From: Mycolicibacter minnesotensis
GTDB taxonomy: Bacteria > Actinomycetota > Actinomycetes > Mycobacteriales > Mycobacteriaceae
NCBI RefSeq assembly: GCF_010731755.1
Contig: NZ_AP022589.1
Span: forward strand, 2,604,001-2,668,000
Direction of reading: 5' to 3'
Length of the DNA: 64,000 nucleotides
The notes beneath the pieces are model-generated. The model saw only the letters and a program-made list of their open reading frames with translations, was not told the origin of the DNA and did no database searches. Positions 16,749 through 25,200 of this stretch are shown piece by piece. How positions within the stretch are numbered: position 1 is the first letter of the stretch; every line of letters starts with the position of its first letter. A program made the translations under genes and the position numbers.

Positions 16749-18110
16749 TCACTGCGGACCCGTACGCCCCAACAGGTGGCGCAGCAGGGGCTCAAGGTCG
16801 GGCATGCGGAAGGGATGACCAGCGTCGGTGAGGCGGCCGGGCAGCGCGCGCTGACTGGCACACGCGAGTTCACGAGCCCCCTGTGCGCCGAGCAACAGTC
16901 GAGGGCCCAGGCCCGGCACCGGCAGTGCGGTCGGCCGATGGAGCACGCGACCGAGGGCCTTGGTGTAGTCGACGTTGCGCGACGGGTTCGGTGCGACCGC
17001 GTTCACCGGTCCGCTCAGGTCGGTGTCCCACAGCGCCCGGTGATAGATGTCGATCAGGTCATCGATGCCGATCCACGGCAGCCACTGCCGGCCGCTGCCC
17101 AGTCGGCCACCGAGCCCCGCCGCGAACAACGGCCGCATCAGGCGCAACGTCCCGCCGCGCGGGGACTGCACGATTCCTGTGCGCACCCGCACCACGCGGG
17201 TCCCGGACTGTTCTGCCGGCGTGAGCGCGTCCTCCCAGTCGGCCACGACGTCGGCCAGAAAACCGTCACCGCGTTCGGCGTCTTCGGTCAGTACGTCGTC
17301 ACCGCGGTCATACCCGTAGTAGCCCACTGCCGAGGCGCAGATCAGCACGCGCGGTCCCGCGGGCGTGCCGGCGACCAGCTCGGCGAGTCTGCGGGTGGGC
17401 CCGCTTCTGCTGTCACGGATCTGGCGGCGGTGCTCGGCGGTGAATCGGCCGGCGATCGACGCGCCGGCCAGATGGATCACGGCGTCTATGTCGGTCAGCA
17501 GATCAGGGTCGGGATTGTCGGGATTCCATCGCCGCTCATCAGGATTGCCGGCAGTGTGGCGCACCAGGCGAATCACTCGGTGCCCGCCCGTGCTCAGGAA
17601 CGCCGCCAAAGCCGAACCGACCAGCCCGCTCGCCCCGCTGATCGCCACGGTCTGCGGTGTCAGGCCTGCCTGCTGAGCGCGCCGATGCGCTGCGATGTCA
17701 TCGGCGAGTTGGCGATGCCGGTAGACGAACATGGGCCGCAGCAGCGCCCCAGGGATGGGGGTGTCGACGTGGTCGATCACCCGCGTCCGCCCGTCGCCCA
17801 GATCCTCGAACTCGTGCGTGTGTGTCCAACTGAGCGTGGCCCGGGTGGGAAGTGATGCCAGGCCGTGACCGCCGAGCGCGTCGACGAATCGCGCCGGCGG
17901 GTCGTAGCCGTCGGGCTGGTGTTCGGCGACCCACCGGAGGCCACCGGGAAGGGCCAGTACGGCCGTCCCGTCGCGCAGTGAGTCGGCCTCGCTGACCAGG
18001 TTCATCGGCTGCCACGGCGGACTCAGCCGCGTGAACGCGCCCGGCCTCTCATGCCATGCGAAGACCTCCGCGCGCGGCGCGGACACTGTGCTGGAGAAAT
18101 CCACACTCAT
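16749..18110 (-). CDS. SRPBCC-SDR fusion, TIGR01777 family epimerase
   Basis: A 453-residue two-domain protein. Residues 1-145 are an SRPBCC ligand-binding domain (VDFSSTVSAPRAEVFAWHERPGAFTRL). From about 152 an atypical short-chain dehydrogenase of the TIGR01777 epimerase type follows (VAISGASGLVGSALAAFL, then VLICASAVGYYGYDRGDD and LPWIGIDDLIDIYHRAL). The same fusion occurs in M. tuberculosis Rv2216. The substrate is unknown. It is divergent from an SDR/SRPBCC gene pair that carries the same two folds as separate proteins. Confidence 0.85.
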   Translation of the reverse strand: MSVDFSSTVSAPRAEVFAWHERPGAFTRLSPPWQPMNLVSEADSLRDGTAVLALPGGLRWVAEHQPDGYDPPARFVDALGGHGLASLPTRATLSWTHTHEFEDLGDGRTRVIDHVDTPIPGALLRPMFVYRHRQLADDIAAHRRAQQAGLTPQTVAISGASGLVGSALAAFLSTGGHRVIRLVRHTAGNPDERRWNPDNPDPDLLTDIDAVIHLAGASIAGRFTAEHRRQIRDSRSGPTRRLAELVAGTPAGPRVLICASAVGYYGYDRGDDVLTEDAERGDGFLADVVADWEDALTPAEQSGTRVVRVRTGIVQSPRGGTLRLMRPLFAAGLGGRLGSGRQWLPWIGIDDLIDIYHRALWDTDLSGPVNAVAPNPSRNVDYTKALGRVLHRPTALPVPGLGPRLLLGAQGARELACASQRALPGRLTDAGHPFRMPDLEPLLRHLLGRTGPQ

Positions 18111-18112
18111 GA

Positions 18113-18130
18113 CTCGACGCTACTGGGAGA
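18113..18130. promoter_or_regulatory. 18-base element shared with the SigK-locus promoter region
   Basis: CTCGACGCTACTGGGAGA here matches 33163-33180 at 17 of 18 bases. In both places it lies 58-59 bases upstream of the CCCGACC box and next to a divergent gene. Read on the minus strand it contains TAGCGT, which fits a TANNNT -10 element six bases before the ATG of the divergent gene at 18110. Confidence 0.45.
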
Positions 18131-18167
18131 ATCCGGTTTTGCCATCAGTGTTGGCGAGCCTCCTGGC

Positions 18168-18205
18168 AAACCCGACCACGTCGCCCGCAGCTCCGAATCA
18201 CTACC
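18168..18205 (+). promoter_or_regulatory. Putative SigK-type promoter A
   Basis: CCCGACC (18171-18177), 12 bases, GCTCCGAAT (18190-18198), then 7 bases to an ATG at 18206. Spacing and both boxes are identical to the promoters before 20394 and 33257; the latter drives a sigK-linked operon. The distance from the -10-like CCGAAT to the ATG predicts transcription starting at or beside that ATG. Confidence 0.65.
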
Positions 18206-18277
18206 ATGACGCAGCAAGCGACAAGACAGACAGGGTCTGTTGCGCTCACCAAGCGCGGCAGATCCGTAGCCGAGTAG
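18206..18277 (+). CDS. 23-codon leaderless upstream ORF (promoter A)
   Basis: The ATG predicted to coincide with the transcription start opens a 23-codon ORF (beginning MTQQATRQTG) that stops with TAG 5 bases before the GTG of the SDR gene, in a different frame. A same-length ORF in the same position follows promoter B; the two peptides are not obviously similar. Translation is inferred from position and from the frequency of leaderless mRNAs in mycobacteria. Confidence 0.45.
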   Translation: MTQQATRQTGSVALTKRGRSVAE

Positions 18278-18282
18278 GCCTC

Positions 18283-19851
18283 GTGACCGAGCCGGAGCGC
18301 GCAGACCAGCCGTTGAACGTGTTGGTAACCGGGGCAACCGGCTACATCGGGGGCCGCCTCGCCCCCCGCCTGGTCGAAGCCGGCTACCGGGTCCGGGCGT
18401 TGGCCCGTAACCCGAACAAGATCAGCGACGTCCCGTGGGCGGCGGCCGTCGATGTGGTTCGCGGCGACCTCACCGACCCGGACTCTCTGGCCGAAGCCTG
18501 CCGCGACATCGACGTCATCTATTACCTGGTGCACTCGATGGGAAACCCGGGGGAATTCATCGAGTCGGAGCGTCAGTGCGCGCTGAATCTCGCTGCCGCG
18601 GCCCGGCGCGCCGGGGTGGGCCGGATCGTCTACCTCGGTGGCCTGCATGCGGAATCGGAACGATTGTCGACGCATCAACGATCGCGCAGCCAGGTCGGAG
18701 AAATCTTGCTGAACTGCAATGTGCCGACCGTGGTCCTGCAGGCCGGGGTGGTGATCGGTTCCGGCTCGGCGTCCTTCGAGATGATTCGGCACCTGACCAA
18801 TCGCCTGCCGGTGATGACCACGCCGCGCTGGGTCAACAACCGCATCCAGCCCATTGCGATCCGTGACGTTCTCTATTACCTGCTCGCCGCGGCGACCATG
18901 CCGCTGCCGCGCAGTCGCTCCTATGACATCGGTGGTCCCGATATCCTGCGCTACGGCGAGATGATGCAGATCTATGCCCAGGTCGCCGGGCTGGCCCGCC
19001 GCAGAATCCTTGTTCTCCCGGTCCTCACACCGAAACTCGCCGGACTCTGGATCGGCCTAGTGACCCCGGTACCGCCCCGGATTGGCCGCGCCCTCATCGA
19101 ATCCTTGAGCACCGACGCGGTCGCTTCCGAACAGGACATCGATGCGCTTGTCGCGCCGCCACCCGGCGGTAAGACCCGATATCGAGACGCCGTCGCGCTC
19201 GCTCTACACCGCATCGACAGCGGTGCTGTGGAAACCACCTGGGCAGACGCTTCGGGGACCGGCGCCCCCGCTGACGCGCTGCCGTCCGATCCCAGCTGGG
19301 CCGGGGAACTCGTCTACACCGACGACCGCAGCGTTGACTGCAACGCCACTGTCGAGCAGGTGTGGCAGGTCGTCGAAGGTGTGGGCGGCGAGAACGGCTG
19401 GTACTCCTTCCCGCTCGCCTGGACCATCCGGGGTTGGCTGGACCGACTCACCGGCGGCGTCGGGCTGGCGCGGGGCCGCCGTGACCCCCATGCCCTCCAC
19501 ACGGGTGACGCCCTCGACTTCTGGCGAGTCGAACGAATAGAACGGCCGCATTTGTTGCGGCTCCGTGCCGAGATGCGCACCCCCGGCGGTGCCTGGCTCG
19601 AATGGCGGCTTGAGCCGTGCGGCGCAAACACCACAAGATTGCATCAGCGTGCGATCTTCTTCCCCAAAGGCCTTGCCGGGCAATTGTATTGGTATTCGCT
19701 GATGCCGTTTCACGGCATCGTATTCACCGGCATGGTCAACAACATCGCCGTGGCAGCCGGCCGCGTACCGCGAAGTCCGGGCGCGGTGACGGTTGGTGCA
19801 TCGATCACTACCCGTCGAACCCCGGACGGCTCGCCCAAGGAGCACTCATGA
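18283..19851 (+). CDS. SDR family NAD(P)H-binding protein with DUF2867 domain
   Basis: A 522-residue protein. The N-terminal atypical SDR has NVLVTGATGYIGGRLAPRLVEAGYRVRALAR (from residue 12), with DVIYYLVHSMG and GRIVYLGGL. From about residue 340 a DUF2867 domain follows (CNATVEQVWQVVEGVGGENGWYSF, ending HGIVFTGMVNNIA), an SRPBCC-like fold often fused to SDRs. The function is unknown; a redox step on a lipid or isoprenoid is possible. A GTG start at 18283 is chosen because the Rossmann motif follows closely and promoter A lies just upstream. Its stop overlaps the next start (ATGA). Confidence 0.82.
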   Translation: MTEPERADQPLNVLVTGATGYIGGRLAPRLVEAGYRVRALARNPNKISDVPWAAAVDVVRGDLTDPDSLAEACRDIDVIYYLVHSMGNPGEFIESERQCALNLAAAARRAGVGRIVYLGGLHAESERLSTHQRSRSQVGEILLNCNVPTVVLQAGVVIGSGSASFEMIRHLTNRLPVMTTPRWVNNRIQPIAIRDVLYYLLAAATMPLPRSRSYDIGGPDILRYGEMMQIYAQVAGLARRRILVLPVLTPKLAGLWIGLVTPVPPRIGRALIESLSTDAVASEQDIDALVAPPPGGKTRYRDAVALALHRIDSGAVETTWADASGTGAPADALPSDPSWAGELVYTDDRSVDCNATVEQVWQVVEGVGGENGWYSFPLAWTIRGWLDRLTGGVGLARGRRDPHALHTGDALDFWRVERIERPHLLRLRAEMRTPGGAWLEWRLEPCGANTTRLHQRAIFFPKGLAGQLYWYSLMPFHGIVFTGMVNNIAVAAGRVPRSPGAVTVGASITTRRTPDGSPKEHS

Positions 19852-20294
19852 TCACCATGCAGCGCGAGGTGAGCAGTGACGTCGCGCCGGATGTGGCGTT
19901 TGGATTCTTGGCCGACTTCACCACCACGCAGCAGTGGGACCCGGGGACCATCACGACGGTGCGCGTCTCGGGCGATGGCGGGGTGGGAACTCACTACGAG
20001 AACACCTCCCGGTTCGCCGGACGGGTGAGCACGATCGACTACGTGGTCACCGCGCTGCGGCCAGGCCGGTCGATCGACCTGCGCGGAGAGAACGCCTCCG
20101 TCATCGTCTGCGACACCATCACGGTCACCGCGCGGCAGTCCGGCTGCGTGATCACCTATCGGGTGCGCTTCGCCTTTCAGGGCTGGTTGAAGTGGATCGA
20201 GCCCTTGCTGCGCCCAGCCGTGACCCGGTTGCTCGACGACGGCGTCCGCGGACTTCGGAAGGAGCTGCGGCGCCTCGGTAACCAGGAGTGCTGA
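19848..20294 (+). CDS. SRPBCC family protein
   Basis: A 148-residue START-like protein (ITMQREVSSDVAPDVAFGFLADFTTTQQWDPGTITT... with a C-terminal helix WLKWIEPLLRPAVTRLLDDGVRGLRKEL). The ATG overlaps the SDR-DUF2867 stop, so it is cotranscribed from promoter A. The family binds hydrophobic ligands. The pair mirrors the SRPBCC-SDR fusion encoded on the other strand. Confidence 0.8.
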   Translation: MITMQREVSSDVAPDVAFGFLADFTTTQQWDPGTITTVRVSGDGGVGTHYENTSRFAGRVSTIDYVVTALRPGRSIDLRGENASVIVCDTITVTARQSGCVITYRVRFAFQGWLKWIEPLLRPAVTRLLDDGVRGLRKELRRLGNQEC

Positions 20295-20355
20295 CCGGCC
20301 CCAGGGGATCGGTGAGGGCAAGGTTGCGGAACTGGCCCAAAGTTGGTTGTCACGC

Positions 20356-20393
20356 AAACCCGACCGCCGGCGGTGCAGCTCCGAATAACTCCT
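20356..20393 (+). promoter_or_regulatory. Putative SigK-type promoter B
   Basis: CCCGACC (20359-20365), 12 bases, GCTCCGAAT (20378-20386), 7 bases, ATG at 20394. The same architecture is seen at 18168 and 33219. With promoter A it also shares the wider GCAAACCCGACC block. It precedes the six-gene PKS/transport operon. Confidence 0.65.
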
Positions 20394-20465
20394 ATGTGTG
20401 ACGTACCGAACTCCGTGGCGCCCGCTCCTGCCGACGAATCCCCGGCCCGGTGTCTGGGTAGGTGA
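20394..20465 (+). CDS. 23-codon leaderless upstream ORF (promoter B)
   Basis: Starting at the ATG 7 bases behind the CCGAAT box, this ORF (beginning MCDVPNSVAP) has exactly 23 codons and stops 3 bases before the GTG of the flavoprotein gene. It has two cysteines. Its length, start position and distance to the next gene match the ORF behind promoter A, which argues for a regulatory uORF rather than chance. Confidence 0.45.
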   Translation: MCDVPNSVAPAPADESPARCLGR

Positions 20466-20468
20466 GGC

Positions 20469-22238
20469 GTGGACGCCCGCATGGAGGCCGCCGGCCTGAG
20501 TCAGCAGACGCGCGAGGCTCTCGCCCGGCGCATCCGTGCCCGCCTCGCAGTGGCCGAACATCACAAGGCCGACCACGATGTGGCCATCGTCGGTGATGGA
20601 GTCGCTGCGCTCGCGCTGGCACTGGAGATCCGCCGGGCTCGTCCGGCGACCCGGATCCTGGTCGTCGGTCCCACGTCGCACCCGGTAGCGGAGATCACCC
20701 ATACGGTGGGCGAGTCCACCGTGGAGGTGTCGGCGCACTACCTGCGCGAGTGCCTCGGACTGGGCGATCACCTCGCATCACAGCACATCCGCAAGATGGG
20801 GCTGCGGATGTTCTTCTCGCACCGCGATAACGACGACATCACCAGGCGCATGGAACTGGGAAGTTCCTCCTTCGCGCCACAGGTGACCTACCAGATCGAT
20901 CGCGGCAGGCTGGAGAACGAGCTGGCGCGACGCGTCGATGCGGCGGGTGTTCAGTTTGCCTGCGGGCGGGTCCGCTCTGTCGAGCTCGGTGGTCCAGAGG
21001 GTCTGCACGTCGTCACGGTCCAAGACGGGGAAGCGTTGACCCGGAGCACCACTCGCTGGGTGATCGACGCCTCGGGGCGCAACCGGGTGCTGCCACGACA
21101 GCTGGACCTCCAGGAGGTCAACGCACATGACTGCAACGCAGCCTGGTTTCGGGTTGCGACGGAGATCGACGTGGGGCGCTGGAGCGAAGACCCGGCGTGG
21201 CAGGCCCGGCTGCGTGAAGGCGACCGAGCGATGTCGACCAACCACCTGATGGGCGACGGCTACTGGGTCTGGCTGATCCGGCTCCCGTCCGGTGCCACCA
21301 GTGTCGGCATCGTCGCCGACCCGGCGTTTCAGCCGTTCGACGGCTTCAACACCGTGGATAAGGCCAGGGCATGGCTGCGCGAACACGAGCCTCAGCTCGC
21401 CGATGTGCTGGCCGAGCACGAAGACAAGATCTTGGACTTCCGGGTCATGAAGAAATACAGCCATGGCGCGGTGAAAGTCTTCGACGGTGAACACCGGTGG
21501 TGTCTCACCGGCGACGCGGGAATCTTCCTGGATCCGCTGTACTCCTCCGGCTTGGATCTGGTCGCCATCGGCAACGGGCTGATCACCGACATGGTCAGCC
21601 GCGACCTGAACGGTGAGGACGTGGTCGCTCGCGCACAGATCAGCGACACCGTGTTCCGATCACTGAGCCAGATGTGGCTCGTCATCTACCAGGGGCAATA
21701 CGCGTTGATGGGCGCGCCGGCGGTGATGGCCACCAAGATCGTCTGGGATATCGCGTTCTACTGGGGATTCATCGGTCTGCTCTACATCAATGGCCGCTTC
21801 GTCGGCATCGCCGACGACCCGACGTTCGTTCCGCACTTAGACGGCCTGATAGCACTCAGCAACCGGGTTCAGCGGTTCTTCCAAGAATGGGCGGCCCTGG
21901 ACGACGGTGCCCCGTCGGTGCCCTTTGTCGACCTCTACGCGCCGCTGAACTTCATGGTGGCGCTGCATGTCTCGATGATGGAACCCAGTCGGGACTTCAC
22001 CGAACAGTTCGACGCCAATGCAGCACTGCTGCGCCGACTTGCCGGGCAACTCGCCGAGACCGTCATCGTGGAGAAGTCCTTGGACTTCGACGACGACAAC
22101 GTCATGAGGCAGGTCCAGGAGTGGCAACAGGATCCGTTGCTGCGGGAGCTGCGGTCGGCGTACCGGCGCGGCCAAGAAGGCGATCCTCTCAGCGCGGGCT
22201 GGATCGTGACGACGTCGCCCAAACTTCAACCGACCTGA
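20469..22238 (+). CDS. FAD-dependent halogenase-family flavoprotein
   Basis: A 589-residue flavin-dependent halogenase/monooxygenase-like protein. The FAD loop reads VAIVGDGVAALALALE (from 38; the last Gly of GxGxxG is Ala). The family landmarks are GESTVE (81-86), RKMGLRMFF, and GYWVWLIRLPSG (264-275), the counterpart of the halogenase WxWxIP motif, followed by DPLYSSGLDL (355-364). Tryptophan halogenases have Glu where Tyr358 stands; the DPxxSSG form is closer to phenol/pyrrole-type members. About 200 C-terminal residues include a helical, partly hydrophobic region. It heads the operon with the PKS, so a polyketide or lipid substrate is likely; halogenation itself is not proven. Confidence 0.75.
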   Translation: MDARMEAAGLSQQTREALARRIRARLAVAEHHKADHDVAIVGDGVAALALALEIRRARPATRILVVGPTSHPVAEITHTVGESTVEVSAHYLRECLGLGDHLASQHIRKMGLRMFFSHRDNDDITRRMELGSSSFAPQVTYQIDRGRLENELARRVDAAGVQFACGRVRSVELGGPEGLHVVTVQDGEALTRSTTRWVIDASGRNRVLPRQLDLQEVNAHDCNAAWFRVATEIDVGRWSEDPAWQARLREGDRAMSTNHLMGDGYWVWLIRLPSGATSVGIVADPAFQPFDGFNTVDKARAWLREHEPQLADVLAEHEDKILDFRVMKKYSHGAVKVFDGEHRWCLTGDAGIFLDPLYSSGLDLVAIGNGLITDMVSRDLNGEDVVARAQISDTVFRSLSQMWLVIYQGQYALMGAPAVMATKIVWDIAFYWGFIGLLYINGRFVGIADDPTFVPHLDGLIALSNRVQRFFQEWAALDDGAPSVPFVDLYAPLNFMVALHVSMMEPSRDFTEQFDANAALLRRLAGQLAETVIVEKSLDFDDDNVMRQVQEWQQDPLLRELRSAYRRGQEGDPLSAGWIVTTSPKLQPT

Positions 22239-22278
22239 TCGGGCGAAGGGTCAGCCGAGTGCCGAGCGAGAACGGGAG

Positions 22279-25200
22279 ATGAGCTTGCCAGACGATGACG
22301 ACCGCCGTGAACCGTTGGCCATCGTGGGAGTGGGGTGTCGATTCCCCGGCGGGGCCGATTCCGCCGAGAGCTTCTGGCGCCTCTTGCGGGGCGGGGTCGA
22401 CGCGACGTCTGAGGTGCCCGAATCGCGCTGGAACGCCGATCGCTACCACGATCCCAACCCGGCCAAAGTCGGGAAGGTCGTCACGCGGCGAGGCGGGTTT
22501 CTTGACGGGATAGATCAGTTCGATGCGCAGTTCTTCGGAATGTCCCCGCGTGAGGCGCACGCGTTGGATCCGCAGCAGCGACTTCTCCTGCAGGCCACCT
22601 GGGAGTCCCTGGAAGACGCCGGGATTCCCGCAGATGACCTGGCCGGCGGCGATGTCGGTGTGTTCGTCGGCGGCTTCACCTTGGACTATCAGCTCCTCCA
22701 GAATCAGGGGCAGGCGAGCCGCTACCGATTCAAAGCGCATTCGGCGACCGGGATGATGATGACGATGCTGTCCAATCGCATCTCGTACGCCTTCGACTTT
22801 CGCGGACCGAGCATGTCGATCGACACCGCGTGCTCCAGTTCGCTTGTGGCGGTGCACCTTGCAGCGAACAGCATCAGGAACGGCGAGTGTGAGGTCGCGC
22901 TGGCCGGTGGCGTCAACGTCATGATCGGCCCCAACACCGCGATTGCCGAGTCCAAGAGCGGATTCCTGAGTCCGGAGGGCCGATCCAAAGCCTTCGACGA
23001 CGCCGCCGACGGCTACGCGCGGGGCGAAGGAGCCGGCATCGTCGTCCTCAAACGGCTGGCGGACGCGCAGCGTGACGGCGACGAGATCTACGCGCAGATC
23101 CTAGGCACCGCCGTGTCGCAGGACGGCCACACCGACGGCATCACGGTGCCCCGCGGCGAAGCGCAAGAAGTTGCCATCAGAACTGCTCTCTACCGGGCCG
23201 GAGTCCGGCCCGAGCAGATCGGATATGTGGAAGCGCACGGCACTGGCACCCCCGTCGGTGATCCCATCGAGATGCGGGCACTGGCGGCCGCCCTGACCGC
23301 CGAACGCCCGGCGTCGAGCCCGCTGCTGATCGGCTCGGTGAAGACCAACATCGGCCACCTGGAGGCCGGCGCGGGGATCGCCGGACTTATCAAAGCGGCG
23401 CTGGTGGTCAAGCACGGTTTCATCCCGCCCCATCTGCACCTGCGAACGCCCACCCGGCACGTCTCCACGGCCGATCTGAAGATCGAGATTCCCACTGGCG
23501 GTCGGGCGTTCCCGGACTGCTCAAGGCGCGTCGTAGGCGTCAACTCATTCGGATTCGGGGGGACCAACGCGCACGTGGTCCTTGCCGAGCCGCCGGCGGT
23601 GGTCGAAACTCCCCGCGAGGCGGACCGCTCCTCGGCGCCGCTGACCATCGTGGCGATCTCTGCCCGCAGTGAGGACGCCCTGGTGGAGGTGGCGGGCCGA
23701 TTGGCCGACCATCTGGTGGCCCACCCCCACATCGCGTTGCCCGATCTCGCCTACACCCTCGGCAGGCGTCGCACCCATCAGACCTATCGCCACACCCTGA
23801 TTGCGAGCAGTGCCGCCGAGGCCGGCGAACAACTGCGGGCGTTGGCTCAAGACAGCACGTTCACTGCCGGCCGTGGCGTCCAGGCGGCGCCCAAACTCGC
23901 CTTTGTGTGCAGCGGTATGGGGCCCCAGTGGTGGGGGATGTGCCGCGAACTGTTGGGGGTGTTTCCCGAATTCACCGCCAGCATTGAGCGCAGTGACCGG
24001 GAATTGGCCCGGTACACGGATTGGTCGTTGATCGAGGAACTTCGTCGCGACGAGACCGACACCCGCATGACCGAGACAGAGATCGCGCAGCCGGCCAACT
24101 TCGCCATCCAGGTGGCACTGGCCGAGCAGCTCGAACATTTCGGTCTCAGCCCCGATGCCGTCGTCGGCCACAGCGCCGGCGAGGTCGCGGCCCACTACCT
24201 CGCGGGACTACTCACCTTCGAACAAGCGGTCCATGTGATCTATCACCGCAGCCGCCTCCAGCAGCGGGTGAGCGGCACGGGGAGCATGCTCGCCGTCGGC
24301 CTGGATACCGACTCCCTACTGCGGACGCTCGACGAGGCAACGCGTGCGGAGTTCGCGGCACAGCGCGTCTCGGTGGCGGCGATCAACAGCCCGTTGGCGG
24401 TGACGCTCGCCGGCGACCGCGACGTCCTCGACGCCATCGCCCGGCAGTGCAACGATGCCGCCGTCTTCACGCGACAGCTCGCGGTCAAGGTGCCCTATCA
24501 CTCCCATCACATGGACCCCATCCGAGACGAGTTGTTCAGCGCCTTCGACGGCCTGTCCTCCAAGGCCGCGGTGCGTCCGCTGTACTCAACCGTCACCGGC
24601 GAAGCGCTGGACCGCTACCACGCAGGTGCCGCCTACTGGTGGCAGAACACCCGAACCACCGTGCTATTCGAACCGGCGATCCGCCGGATGCTCGACGACG
24701 GCTACACGCACTTCGTGGAGCTGGGGCCCCATCCGGTGCTGGCACCGTCGATCTTGGAAACCGCAGGAAAGCAGAGTGTCTCGGTCCTGGCCAGCCAGCG
24801 GCGCGGCGACGACGCCGCCCGTCGCCTCCTGGAATGCGTTGGAGCACTGCACTGTCTGGGCCATGACATCGCTTGGGATGCCATGCATCCCAGCGATGAG
24901 CGGCGCCTTCTCAAACTGCCTTCCTATCCATGGCAGACCAAGAGATTCTGGACCGAGACCACCGAGGCCACCGAATCGCTGTTCTACCACCCGGTGCATC
25001 CGCTCTTGGGCCAGAAGATCAGCGCCATCCATCCGACGTGGGAAGCCGAGATGAGCACCGTCCTCACGCCGTTTCTCAACGACCACCGGGTCCAGGGCAG
25101 CGTCGTGCTGCCCGGCGCGGTGTATGTCGAGATGGCACGGGCGGTGGCCGCGGAGATCTACGACACGGCGTGCAGCGTGGACAACCTCGTGTTCCGGCGC

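Noticed and set aside
20469..22238. Calling the flavoprotein a tryptophan halogenase
   Set aside because: The Glu of the PLESTG-type loop is replaced by Tyr and the first FAD motif is altered, so the substrate class and even halogenation are unproven.
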